Source: Bacteroidota bacterium (GTDB taxonomy: Bacteria; Bacteroidota; Bacteroidia; NS11-12g; UBA955). From it: DNA of 37,707 nucleotides. Shown piece after piece: positions 6,497-14,833 of this stretch. Every line of letters begins with the position of its first letter. Within the stretch, counting starts at the first letter, position 1. The stretch spans positions 1 to 37,707 of the forward strand of contig JAQCBH010000020.1 of assembly GCA_027621365.1 (NCBI GenBank). Direction: 5' to 3'. The notes under the pieces were generated by a model. The model was not told where the DNA came from. It searched no databases and saw only the letters and a list, made by a program, of their open reading frames with translations. Both the position numbers and the translations under genes were made by a program.

Positions 6497-8731
6497 TTAG
6501 ATTCCCAAGCCATCAATATTGAGATTTTGGCCTCCGGCATCCGATCCCTGTCGCTGTCGATAGGCATCGCAATCCAAGAAATTGGCCGGAAGACCAGCGG
6601 GTGCTGGTATCATATCGGTATCTACCTTGATTCGCGAATCCTTTTGCAAAGCCCCAAAGAAATAGCCAAAAATGGGCATGGCCATTCGGCCGCCTTGACC
6701 CATGGCGCTGGTTCGAACGCGAATAACAGGATCGTCAGCGCCAACCCAGGTGGCACAGACCAATCCTTTGCTGACGCCCATGAACCAGCCATCGGCAGCT
6801 CCTTGTGTCGTTCCTGTTTTACCCCCAATGTGACCGCTGACTTGAAAACGGCCTTTCAATCCAGCCGCAGTACCGGCATCAACTACATTTTTCAACAGAT
6901 TGAAAATGATGTAGGCGTTCTCCTCGCTCAATACTTGGTCGTGGCGGGGGCTTTGGAATTCTTCAAGCACGTTTCCGTCTTTGTCTTCGATGCGCGTGAT
7001 GAAGCTGGGTTCTATCCAGAGGCCTTTGTTGACAAAGGCGCTGTAAGCCGAGGCCATTTCAAACGGACTCAACTCTACCGTACCCAAACAAATGGAGGGA
7101 ACGGCGGGAACACGGTCTTTTTCAATGCCCACCCGTTCAGCGAACTTGACCACCAATTCAGGGGCATTGGCTCCCAGCGATTGCATGACCTGAGCCGTGA
7201 TCAGGTTGTCAGACATAGCCAATCCTTTTTTCAGGGTGTAAATGCCGCCTTCTGAATGGTCGAAGTTTTTGGGTGACCAGGTTTGTCCATCAAACTCAAA
7301 GGTGATTTTCTTGCGCTCGAATTCGGTACAGGGATGGAATTTGTTGATGTCTAGTGCGGTAGCATAGACCAGGGGTTTGAAGGTAGAACCTACTTGGCGA
7401 CGGGCATTGCGGTTGACGTGATCGAATTTGAAAAACTTGTGGTCAATGCCGCCTACCCAAGCCTTGACAAACCCCGTTTCGGGCTCAATGGCCAACAGTC
7501 CCGCTTGCAACAATCGCTTCACGTAGGCCAGTGAGTCATAGGGGCTCATCAGGGTGTCTTTTTCGCCTTGCCAAGTAAAGATGGTCATGGGGACCGGTTT
7601 CTTGAGTTCGGCGAGAATGCGGTTCTCGTCATCTCCATAGGTGGCAGCCATAGAGCGCCAGCGCTCGGTTCGCTTCAAATGGGTTTCAATGAAGTTGGGA
7701 ATGACCTTTCGATCGCTCAAATAGCGCCAGGGCAAATCTTTGCCCCAACTGCGGTCAAACTGCGATTGGAAAACGCTCAAGTGTTGGCCAATGGCCTTTT
7801 CGGCGTGTTCCTGCATGACGGGATTGATGGTGGTGTAAATCTTCAATCCGCTTTTGTACAAATTCAGGCCGCGCTCTTTGCACCATCCTTTGAGGTATTC
7901 TCCCAATTGAGTACGGAAGTAAGGCGCTAGCCCATCCATGGCGGCGGTGCGGTATTGAAGTTGAATGGGGAGGGCCTTGATCATGGCCAAACTGTCATCG
8001 TTCAAGAACCCGTATTTGTTCATTTGCTCCAAAACGGTGTTGCGACGAGACAAGGCATTCTCTGGATTGAATTTGGGATTGTAGCGGTGGTTGGCCTTGA
8101 GCATACCCACTAAAACAGCCGATTCTTCGATGCTGAGTTCTTTGGGGTCCTTGTTGAAGAACTCTTTGGATGCGGCTTGGATTCCAAACGATATCCCGGA
8201 GAAGGGCACCGTGTTCAAATACATGGCGGCAATCTCTTGTTTGGAATAGCGGCGCTCGAGTTGAACGGCAATGATCTGCTCTTTGAACTTCTGCAATATG
8301 CGGGTCAGCTTGTTGCTGGGCTTGTCCATTCGGTGAAACAAGTTCTTGGCCACCTGCTGGCTGAGTGTACTGGCCCCTCCGTCTTTCCCCAAATGTATCA
8401 CCGCTCGAATCAAGCCTCTTAGGTCTATGCCGGAGTGCTTGTAAAAGCGAACATCTTCGGTAGCTACTAAGGCTTGTATGGTTCCTGGAGAGAGGTCCTG
8501 AAACCGAATGTTGGTGCGGTTCTCCAGGTAAAATTTCCCTATCAAGCTACCGTCATCTCCGTAGATTTCTGAGGCCAGGGCGCTTTTGGGATTCTCCAAT
8601 TCTTCGATTTCGGGCATTTCGCCAAACAGGCCAAGCCCTGCCATGGCAAACATCAGAACTGCGGCAACAAAGCCCCAGAGGGCCATTTTCCAGACAATCG
8701 GAACGAAAACGAAGCTTGATTTTTGTTTCAT
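6497..8731 (-). CDS. Class A penicillin-binding protein (PBP1A-like)
   Basis: A 744-residue bifunctional peptidoglycan synthase, anchored by one N-terminal membrane helix (about 15-36) with the enzyme domains in the periplasm. The GT51 glycosyltransferase domain has the catalytic Glu in TEDVRFYKH (Glu92) and GGASTLSQQ (118-126). The transpeptidase domain has STFK (Ser449-Lys452), SDN (507-509) and KTGT (638-641), so both activities look intact. The ATG at 8731 is preferred over the one at 8752 because TATATTTG at 8750-8757 overlaps the upstream codon, which therefore would not be transcribed. It lies downstream of the SprE-like gene and has its own promoter. Confidence 0.93.
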   Translation of the reverse strand: MKQKSSFVFVPIVWKMALWGFVAAVLMFAMAGLGLFGEMPEIEELENPKSALASEIYGDDGSLIGKFYLENRTNIRFQDLSPGTIQALVATEDVRFYKHSGIDLRGLIRAVIHLGKDGGASTLSQQVAKNLFHRMDKPSNKLTRILQKFKEQIIAVQLERRYSKQEIAAMYLNTVPFSGISFGIQAASKEFFNKDPKELSIEESAVLVGMLKANHRYNPKFNPENALSRRNTVLEQMNKYGFLNDDSLAMIKALPIQLQYRTAAMDGLAPYFRTQLGEYLKGWCKERGLNLYKSGLKIYTTINPVMQEHAEKAIGQHLSVFQSQFDRSWGKDLPWRYLSDRKVIPNFIETHLKRTERWRSMAATYGDDENRILAELKKPVPMTIFTWQGEKDTLMSPYDSLAYVKRLLQAGLLAIEPETGFVKAWVGGIDHKFFKFDHVNRNARRQVGSTFKPLVYATALDINKFHPCTEFERKKITFEFDGQTWSPKNFDHSEGGIYTLKKGLAMSDNLITAQVMQSLGANAPELVVKFAERVGIEKDRVPAVPSICLGTVELSPFEMASAYSAFVNKGLWIEPSFITRIEDKDGNVLEEFQSPRHDQVLSEENAYIIFNLLKNVVDAGTAAGLKGRFQVSGHIGGKTGTTQGAADGWFMGVSKGLVCATWVGADDPVIRVRTSAMGQGGRMAMPIFGYFFGALQKDSRIKVDTDMIPAPAGLPANFLDCDAYRQRQGSDAGGQNLNIDGLGI

Positions 8732-8749
8732 AAGGCAGTCGATGCCCCA

Positions 8750-8757
8750 CAAATATA
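8750..8757 (-). promoter_or_regulatory. -7 box for PBP1; decides its start
   Basis: TATATTTG on the minus strand, 18 bases before the ATG at 8731. The alternative ATG at 8752 falls inside this box, which argues for the shorter protein. Confidence 0.55.
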
Positions 8758-8777
8758 CAGATCGAAAACAGCCCTAA

Positions 8778-11360
8778 TTAAGGCGTTGAAAACTCCTTGA
8801 AAGCCTCCCAGTTTTGCTTTTGGTTCAATAGAGCCCAGTTGCTGGTGCTGATCCAGTTGAAGTCTACTTCAAACAGACCTTTGGTTCCGAAGTAGGATAG
8901 GGCCCCATTGCCAAATTCGGCGTATTGTTGGGCCATTTCGGGTTTTGAAAAATTGATCACAGGTATCAACCAGCGGCTGCCCATTGGCATGGCCGAGCCA
9001 ACACTCAAATTCTCTTCAAATACAAAGTTGGCTTTGTTGAAATCACTCAAGGCTGCGCGCGCCATGTTGGCATTCGAGCCTTTGGGTATGGCCACCAAAC
9101 AAACCAACTCGTCGCTTCCGTTCCAGGCTTGAAATCCGGTAGCGGAAGTGCTGACCGAGCCTGCTGCAGGTTCTTGCGGTTCCTCTAAGGCCCTCAATGC
9201 GTTCAGGTGACCCTGAGCTCGATGGGCTGCAGGGGTATTGGGATGGTCTTCCGTGAGTTGTTCAAATAGGTCTTTGGCTTTTTTGACTTGGCCTTCACGG
9301 GCGTAACTGGCCGCGTACAAATAATCGAAGCGACTTTGGTATGGATTGCCGGCAAATGATTTGTCGGCTTCCAGTTTTACCGCACGACAGCTGTCAAACT
9401 GCTTGGCTTGGTAAGCCGATAAGCAACGGTCGTAAAGGGCTTGAACCTCGGCATTGGCGCTGTTGGGTTCGTCTTCCAAGGCTGCTGATGGGTTTTCCAG
9501 CAATTTCAAATACAAGCTGTTGGGGAACTCCTCCCTCAACATTCTTTTGTGGGTATCGGCCGCGTTATAATCTCCCAGCTGTCGCTCCAACTTGACCAAT
9601 TCGTACAACACCTGAGGGCGGTATTCGCTGCCGGGAAAGCGACTCAATAATGAGCGGTAAAGAGCAATGGCTTCAGAGGCTTCCAACAAGCGGTTTTGGT
9701 AAATCTGAGCGGCGGCCAAAAGGGCGTCTTCGACGTCGCCCAAGGCTTTTTCTTGGTCTTTCTTGGCCAGAGGTAAGCCTTTGTAGAATCGTTTCTTGTC
9801 TTCCGAAACGCCTTCCAATTCCGGCCCTTTGTCTGCCGTGTCGATGTTGTCGTTGGCGTCGGGCTGATTGGATGTAATGGCGGCTGATTTTAGAGCATTG
9901 ACCGACCAGAAATCTTGATTTTCTCGGGGACCCCAACTACGGTTGAAGTCTTGTATGCCTTTGGTTCGGGTGTTTTCGTTGTAAAACGGAAACGTTGAGC
10001 CCGATCCAGGTAGTCCTGCCATCCCTGGCATGTTGGGTAAGTTTCCAGCTGTTGGAGCAGGGGAGTTGAGTGAGTTTTTTGCGGCTTCAGCGGCCAAACG
10101 TTCGGCTTCTTCACGGGCCAAGGCTTCCTTGATTTTTAACTCTCGCCACTCCGGGTCTTTGGCCATGCGCAAGAGCGAATCTTGGTTTTTGATGGTCAAC
10201 AAATGCTTGAGCAAGTCGGCCAAAATTTCATTCTGGGCCACAATGGTCTCGAATTCAGGATGGTTTTCATCCAAACTGTTGTTGGCCGAGTCGTAGTACA
10301 AACCGGCCGTTTCGAATTCCCGTATACCGAAATAATGGTTGCCCAATGCCAGATAGCTAGAAGTGCGCTGAGAGGCATCTTTCTCGCTGTTTCGAACCGA
10401 AATGCGGTATTCGTCCAAGCCTTTTTCTTTGGCACCCGAAGCGTACCAGTTTTGGCCCATTTTGAAGTGAATTTGGCCCAAGTAGTCCAAGTTCTTGTCG
10501 TCTTTGAGCATTTTGGCCAAAATCCCATTGGCTTTGTCGAAGTCTGATTGCTGACTGCTCAAAATTGAAACTTGCGACATTCTGGCTTGAAAGGCCATGG
10601 CATACGGCGGATTCATCTTGGGAACCGCCGCAAAGTGCGACTCGGCGGCTTCGTAGTTGCGCAATTCTTGATAGGCTTGACCCAAGAGGAAATGCAAGCG
10701 AAAGCGATCCATGCGAAGGGGCATTTTATCCAAGCATTCCTCCATTAGAGGTGCTGCCGCTTGGAATTTGCCCTCATGGGAATAAATGGAACCCAACACC
10801 CATTGAGCTTCCGCTTTCAATTCGCTGGGCAAGGTTTCGGCCGATTCAATGGAGCGCGCCAATGACTCTGCCTCTTCCCATTTGTCCTGCATGGCCAGGG
10901 CTCTGGCTATCCACAGTTGGCTTTTGAATTGGATCTCGGGGTCTTCGTATCGATCGTTGACATATTCCAATATATCGATGGCGGCATGGAAATCTCCTTT
11001 CAAGAAATAGGCTTTCCCCATGAGCACATAGGCGTCGTCTACCCATTTGCTCTGAGGGTGACGATCGATCATGGTGCTGACCTTCTTGATGGCCTCGTCC
11101 ATTTTGCCTTGATTTCCCTTTAGGCTCTCTTCAGAACCGTAGTTCATCAGCTCCAACTTGTAGCGAAAATCATCGGTATAGCCTTCTCTCACCGTCTGCA
11201 TGGTTTCCATCCACAGTTGCTCGGCGTTGAAGTAGAGATTGTAATGGGCCAGGGTATTGTGCCACTGACGATACATCCAACTTTCCTGGTTTTGGCAGGC
11301 ACCAGCACTCAGGAGCAGGGCTACAATTCCCAGTATTTTATAAAAAAGTCGGCTGCGCAT
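8778..11360 (-). CDS. sprE: SprE/PorW-like TPR lipoprotein (type IX secretion)
   Basis: An 860-residue lipoprotein with signal peptide and lipobox (SAGAC, Cys22), followed by tetratricopeptide-type helical repeats through most of its length. Family marks are QWHNTLAHYNLYFNA soon after the lipobox and, after a Pro/Gly-rich linker near residue 440, FYNENTRTKGIQDFNRSWG, which resembles the FYN...G..F...WG segment of PorW/SprE. SprE is required for gliding and type IX secretion in Flavobacterium johnsoniae, and PorW is its Porphyromonas counterpart; both are outer-membrane-associated partners of the secretion machine. The ATG at 11360 gives a normal signal peptide; a TTG at 11378 is less likely. 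It is divergent from the M23-like gene of the bactofilin-atp cluster. Confidence 0.85.
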   Translation of the reverse strand: MRSRLFYKILGIVALLLSAGACQNQESWMYRQWHNTLAHYNLYFNAEQLWMETMQTVREGYTDDFRYKLELMNYGSEESLKGNQGKMDEAIKKVSTMIDRHPQSKWVDDAYVLMGKAYFLKGDFHAAIDILEYVNDRYEDPEIQFKSQLWIARALAMQDKWEEAESLARSIESAETLPSELKAEAQWVLGSIYSHEGKFQAAAPLMEECLDKMPLRMDRFRLHFLLGQAYQELRNYEAAESHFAAVPKMNPPYAMAFQARMSQVSILSSQQSDFDKANGILAKMLKDDKNLDYLGQIHFKMGQNWYASGAKEKGLDEYRISVRNSEKDASQRTSSYLALGNHYFGIREFETAGLYYDSANNSLDENHPEFETIVAQNEILADLLKHLLTIKNQDSLLRMAKDPEWRELKIKEALAREEAERLAAEAAKNSLNSPAPTAGNLPNMPGMAGLPGSGSTFPFYNENTRTKGIQDFNRSWGPRENQDFWSVNALKSAAITSNQPDANDNIDTADKGPELEGVSEDKKRFYKGLPLAKKDQEKALGDVEDALLAAAQIYQNRLLEASEAIALYRSLLSRFPGSEYRPQVLYELVKLERQLGDYNAADTHKRMLREEFPNSLYLKLLENPSAALEDEPNSANAEVQALYDRCLSAYQAKQFDSCRAVKLEADKSFAGNPYQSRFDYLYAASYAREGQVKKAKDLFEQLTEDHPNTPAAHRAQGHLNALRALEEPQEPAAGSVSTSATGFQAWNGSDELVCLVAIPKGSNANMARAALSDFNKANFVFEENLSVGSAMPMGSRWLIPVINFSKPEMAQQYAEFGNGALSYFGTKGLFEVDFNWISTSNWALLNQKQNWEAFKEFSTP

Positions 11361-11384
11361 CTCGTGTGACAATAGCAAAAACGA

Positions 11385-11416
11385 TAATTTCGAAGTTTTA
11401 TTGGCCTACTGGCCAA
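11385..11416 (+). promoter_or_regulatory. Likely promoter and inverted repeat before M23-like gene
   Basis: TAATTTCG (11385-11392) is a one-mismatch -7 box on the plus strand, 42 bases before the ATG at 11435. It is followed by the perfect inverted repeat TTGGCC-TACT-GGCCAA (11401-11416), which would lie in the leader RNA and could be a hairpin or protein-binding site. The same DNA is upstream of the divergent sprE. Confidence 0.35.
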
Positions 11417-11434
11417 ATCAACCCAGAATCGAAC

Positions 11435-11815
11435 ATGGCTAAGCAGAAGGGCAAAATTATATCGAAACTAAAGAACAAGCATCGCTTTGTTCTGATTAAT
11501 GACAGCAATTTTGCCGAAGTCTTTTCCGTTCGACTCACCCTAATGAACGTCTTGATGATGCTCAGCGGATTCGTATTGCTCTTGGTGCTGCTACTTGGGT
11601 TTTTATTTGCCAACACATCGCTGGGAGTTATTCTACTAGGTGATGCGGGTTTGAACAGCCGTGCGGAGTTGCTGGAATTGAATAGCCGATTGGAAAAAGT
11701 CACCCAAAGCCTGGAGGCCGAGCGCATGAAAACCCAAACACTTCAGAACTTGTTGAATGACAAAGCTGATTTGTACGATTCCAGTAATTTAGAGCGTCAA
11801 TATTCGTTTGAGTAA
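11435..11815 (+). CDS. Membrane anchor resembling N-terminus of M23 peptidases
   Basis: A 126-residue bitopic protein: a basic cytoplasmic start, then FVLINDSNFAEVFSVRLTLM (18-37), one transmembrane helix (about 38-60) and a coiled-coil-like tail (about 75-115). The pre-membrane stretch resembles the start of the Bacteroidota M23 metallopeptidases whose gene commonly precedes bactofilin. Those proteins are over 300 residues and end in a LytM domain with HxxxD and HxH zinc motifs. Here the frame stops after the coiled coil and only 31 bases separate it from bactofilin, so the catalytic domain is gone. It may act as a scaffold or regulator of a wall enzyme. The homology is from memory of the family, so moderately sure. 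Confidence 0.7.
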   Translation: MAKQKGKIISKLKNKHRFVLINDSNFAEVFSVRLTLMNVLMMLSGFVLLLVLLLGFLFANTSLGVILLGDAGLNSRAELLELNSRLEKVTQSLEAERMKTQTLQNLLNDKADLYDSSNLERQYSFE

Positions 11816-11836
11816 AGCCACTTTTTGTTAGATTTG
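11807..11836 (+). promoter_or_regulatory. Promoter for bactofilin-atp operon
   Basis: TTTG (11807-11810), 18 bases, then TAGATTTG (11829-11836): both elements of the Bacteroidota promoter with correct spacing. It ends 10 bases before the bactofilin ATG, and the -33 element is inside the end of the preceding gene. No comparable promoter is seen further into the operon, so it may drive the whole atp cluster. Confidence 0.65.
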
Positions 11837-11846
11837 CAATCTATCT

Positions 11847-12266
11847 ATGTTCAATGCTGCTAACTCAAAAAAAGAAAAGCCAGGATCTGCCCAACAGGGT
11901 ATCATGAACTTCATTGGCACCGGTACAGAAGTCAAAGGTGATTTGGCGAGCAATGGAGACATTCGTGTCGATGGAAGTATCGAGGGTACGGTGCGCGTTC
12001 AGCATCGCCTTGTTGTCGGTGATTCAGGCAAGATTGCTGGTGATATTCACGCCCTTCATGCTACCATTGCCGGACACATCAAGGGGAACGTAAGCGTAAA
12101 GAAAACGTTGATATTGAAACCTAACTCGAAAATAGATGGAGACATCATTACCGACCAATTGATCATTGAATCGGGAGCCCAGTTCAACGGTCGCTGCACG
12201 ATGAATGTTCAGAAAACGGTCAGTCCCGCTTCAGCTCCTGGTCCCCATGCAACTACCAAAGGTTGA
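11847..12266 (+). CDS. Bactofilin (polymer-forming cytoskeletal protein)
   Basis: A 139-residue bactofilin. After a short basic N-terminal tail (1-20) the core from TGTEVKGDL to about residue 122 shows the repeating short beta-strand/Gly pattern of a bactofilin beta helix, and the C-terminal tail is Pro/Ala/Ser-rich. Bactofilins polymerise without nucleotide beneath the inner membrane and often recruit M23-type cell-wall enzymes; here the gene beside it encodes only the anchor part of such an enzyme. The start MFN followed by lysines matches the family better than the internal Met20. The next gene starts within its last seven codons, tying it to the ATP synthase operon. Confidence 0.92.
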   Translation: MFNAANSKKEKPGSAQQGIMNFIGTGTEVKGDLASNGDIRVDGSIEGTVRVQHRLVVGDSGKIAGDIHALHATIAGHIKGNVSVKKTLILKPNSKIDGDIITDQLIIESGAQFNGRCTMNVQKTVSPASAPGPHATTKG

Positions 12267-12471
12267 TTCGGAGTCCAAGTGGAAGCAAAACACTTCGTTT
12301 TTGCGTTACAGCAGTTTGGCTGTTCAAATGATGGCTAGCATTGCGTTGCCCACTTGGGCAGGGCTTCAATTGAATCGCTACCTCGAATCAACCTTTCCTT
12401 GGGCGGTTTTATTGGGTTGTCTTTTGGGGCTTAGTGCTTCCTTATATATGGGTTTAAAAAAATTGTCATGA
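12247..12471 (+). CDS. atpZ: AtpZ/AtpI-like ATP synthase assembly protein
   Basis: A 74-residue protein with two hydrophobic helices (about 23-43 and 50-68) separated by a short polar turn, resembling the AtpZ family that accompanies AtpI and the rotor ring. FLRYSSLAVQMMASIALP followed by Gly and a polar NRY fits the family pattern. Such proteins help assemble the c-ring or supply Mg2+ for it. I chose the ATG at 12247; a frame start at 12205 would only add residues from inside bactofilin. It overlaps the bactofilin stop by 20 bases and the next gene by ATGA, so translation is coupled on both sides. Confidence 0.75.
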   Translation: MQLPKVDSESKWKQNTSFLRYSSLAVQMMASIALPTWAGLQLNRYLESTFPWAVLLGCLLGLSASLYMGLKKLS

Positions 12472-12902
12472 CGCGATATTGGATTCTCCGACTCTTCGCC
12501 GCTGTATTTGTAGTGGCCGTTTCTGTTCATCCTGCCTTGCCATTTGAATTTGTAGGTGAGGGTTGGATGGAGCGATTATTCCAACTTCAGGGAAAAGATT
12601 CATGGATGCCCTTAGGTCTGATGTTTTTAGTTTTTCTATTCGGCATCACTCACTGGTTTGTATCTCGTGCACCGAAAAACAATCCGAACATTGCAATACG
12701 TCGATTGATGTTGTCATCCATGTTGCGATTAGCGGGGGCTTCCTTGTTCTTGTTGATCCAACTTTACGCTGATTTTCGATCAAATTCAACCAGCAAACCA
12801 AACGTTTGGCCTGTGATTGTATACGCCTTGTTTTTTGTTTCATTATTGGTCTTTGAAATATTTGAAAAGCGTGCTAACTTGCGCCCCGATTCAGCAGAAT
12901 AG
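12468..12902 (+). CDS. Small membrane protein of atp operon (AtpI position)
   Basis: A 144-residue integral membrane protein with about four hydrophobic segments (near 5-22, 45-64, 80-100 and 112-130). It sits exactly where AtpI is found in other bacteria, between AtpZ and subunit a, starts by an ATGA overlap with atpZ and ends seven bases before atpB. I recognise no catalytic motif and cannot confirm true AtpI homology; a role in F0 assembly is inferred from position only. Base composition is A/T-richer than the flanking envelope genes, as in the following atpB. Confidence 0.7.
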   Translation: MTRYWILRLFAAVFVVAVSVHPALPFEFVGEGWMERLFQLQGKDSWMPLGLMFLVFLFGITHWFVSRAPKNNPNIAIRRLMLSSMLRLAGASLFLLIQLYADFRSNSTSKPNVWPVIVYALFFVSLLVFEIFEKRANLRPDSAE

Positions 12903-12909
12903 ATTACCA

Positions 12910-13992
12910 ATGAGGATTCCAAGTTTTACGGCACTTCGCGCATCTCAAGCCACTTTGGCAAATTCGATTTTCTACGTATTACTTGTTGTTTTTTTCACTT
13001 TCGTTTCTCCTCTTCAGGCTTCTCACATCGATGAAGAATTGGCTGAAGACAGCGAAATGGATGAAAAATTTGAACCTGGGCGCATGATTTTGGAGCACGT
13101 AAGCGATGCTCATGATTGGCATTTGTGGGGTCATACTGCCATTCCTCTGCCTGTCATTATATATAGTCCTGAACAAGGATTAAAAATATTTTCATCATCT
13201 CGCTTGGAACATGGTCATGCAGCCTATGAAGGAATTCGTTTGCATGAAGGCCATTTGATTTGGGAAGACGAAGCCTGCACAGACGGCTTGTATGATTTAA
13301 GTATCACCAAAAATGTCATGGCCATGTTGTTGGCTAGTGTCTTTTTGATGTTTATGATGATCAGAACTTCATCGACCTATCGCAAGAGAGCAGGAAAGGC
13401 TCCTCGTGGATTCTTGAATCTATTGGAACCCTTGATACTTTTCTTGCGCGATGATGTTGCGAAGCCGTCCATTGGTAAAAAAGCCGATCGTTACATGCCT
13501 ATGTTGTTGACGGTTTTCTTCTTCATTTTTGTCAACAACCTTTTCGGATTGATCCCTGTATTCCCAGGTGGCGCAAACGTGACCGGAAATATCGCCGTAA
13601 CTATGGTTTTATCTGTCATAGTCTTCTTGACCGTGACATTTTCATCCAATCAATATTACTGGAAGCACATTTTCATGCCTGACGTTCCTGTTTGGATGTA
13701 TCCCATTATCATTCCTATCGAAATTTTAGGTGTTGTATTAAAACCATTTGTTTTGATGCTTCGTCTTTTTGCGAACATAACAGCTGGTCACATCATCATC
13801 TTAGGATTCTTTTCACTGATCTTCATATTCGGTGCCATGAATCCAACATTGGGATATGCGGTAAGCCCTGTAAGTGTGGCATTTACTGTATTTATGAGTT
13901 TGTTGGAATTGCTGGTTGCATTCCTGCAAGCTTTTGTTTTTACCCTATTATCTGCCATATATATTGGAATGGCAGTAGAAGAACATCACTAA
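12910..13992 (+). CDS. atpB: ATP synthase F0 subunit a
   Basis: A 360-residue subunit a, the proton half-channel of F0. It is longer than the roughly 270-residue E. coli protein because of an N-terminal signal-peptide-like helix (about 19-38, ending PLQAS) and about 100 extra extracytoplasmic residues rich in Asp, Glu and His, a known trait of Bacteroidota AtpB. The stator arginine is Arg285 in LMLRLFANITAGH. NNLFGLIP (209-216) and LLELLVAFLQAFVFTLLSAIYI toward the end are conserved channel helices. The ATG at 12910 is chosen because it gives the signal helix right at the N-terminus; the longer frame from 12817 starts inside the previous gene. Confidence 0.95.
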   Translation: MRIPSFTALRASQATLANSIFYVLLVVFFTFVSPLQASHIDEELAEDSEMDEKFEPGRMILEHVSDAHDWHLWGHTAIPLPVIIYSPEQGLKIFSSSRLEHGHAAYEGIRLHEGHLIWEDEACTDGLYDLSITKNVMAMLLASVFLMFMMIRTSSTYRKRAGKAPRGFLNLLEPLILFLRDDVAKPSIGKKADRYMPMLLTVFFFIFVNNLFGLIPVFPGGANVTGNIAVTMVLSVIVFLTVTFSSNQYYWKHIFMPDVPVWMYPIIIPIEILGVVLKPFVLMLRLFANITAGHIIILGFFSLIFIFGAMNPTLGYAVSPVSVAFTVFMSLLELLVAFLQAFVFTLLSAIYIGMAVEEHH

Positions 13993-14009
13993 ACCAAATT
14001 TAAATCTAA

Positions 14010-14279
<270 letters not shown>

Positions 14280-14293
14280 AAGAATCGATTATT

Positions 14294-14320
14294 GGGCTGC
14301 CTTAACCGGCAGCCCTTTAT
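14294..14320 (+). terminator. Hairpin between atpE and atpF (partial terminator or stabiliser)
   Basis: GGGCTGCC (14294-14301) and GGCAGCCC (14308-14315) form a perfect eight-base-pair stem with loop TTAACC, followed by TTTAT. The T tract is too short for full termination. It begins 15 bases past the atpE stop and ends about 10 bases before the atpF ATG, so it could protect the upstream mRNA end or reduce readthrough into atpF. Confidence 0.6.
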
Positions 14321-14329
14321 ACTATCACC

Positions 14330-14824
14330 ATGGAATTAGTAACTCCTGCCATAGGATTGGTCTTTTGGATGCTCGTAACCTTCAGCTTGCTGTTGGTCAT
14401 CCTTAAGAAATTTGCGTGGGCGCCCATATTGACATCCATCAAGGAGCGCGAAGAAACCATCGAAAATGCATTGTCACAGGCTCAACAGGCCCGAGATGAG
14501 ATGTCCAAATTGCAAAGCCAAAACGAGAATTTGTTAGCCGAAGCACGTTCTGAGCGTGATTCTTTGCTAAAAGAAGCTCGTGAAATGAAAGATAAAATCA
14601 TTTCTGAAGCCAAATCAGCAGCTGATGAAGAGGCCAAGAAGTTGGTAGCTCGTGCCAATGACGAAATCAACAAGCAAAAACAAGCGGCTATGCAAGAATT
14701 GAAGAAAGAAGTGGCTTCTTTCTCCGTTCAAATTGCAGAGAAACTTGTTTCGGCTGAATTGGAAAAGTCTGAAAAACAACAAAGCCTAATTGACGCACAA
14801 TTGGCTGAATTTACCAAGAACTAA
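14330..14824 (+). CDS. atpF: ATP synthase F0 subunit b
   Basis: A 164-residue stator subunit: one N-terminal membrane helix (about 6-26) followed by KKFAWAPILTSIKEREETI, the conserved membrane-exit segment, and then a long charged, heptad-like helix to the end. It forms the peripheral stalk joining subunit a to delta. Length is normal. The start lies just after the intercistronic hairpin, and the stop is nine bases before atpH. Confidence 0.95.
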   Translation: MELVTPAIGLVFWMLVTFSLLLVILKKFAWAPILTSIKEREETIENALSQAQQARDEMSKLQSQNENLLAEARSERDSLLKEAREMKDKIISEAKSAADEEAKKLVARANDEINKQKQAAMQELKKEVASFSVQIAEKLVSAELEKSEKQQSLIDAQLAEFTKN

Positions 14825-14833
14825 ACTTCGCGC

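Noticed and set aside
6431-7255. Plus-strand 274-codon frame opposite PBP1
   Set aside because: Antisense to the transpeptidase domain, which has all catalytic motifs; no promoter, no domain.
8732-8752. Upstream ATG for PBP1
   Set aside because: The codon is inside the TATATTTG promoter box, so it would not be transcribed from that promoter.
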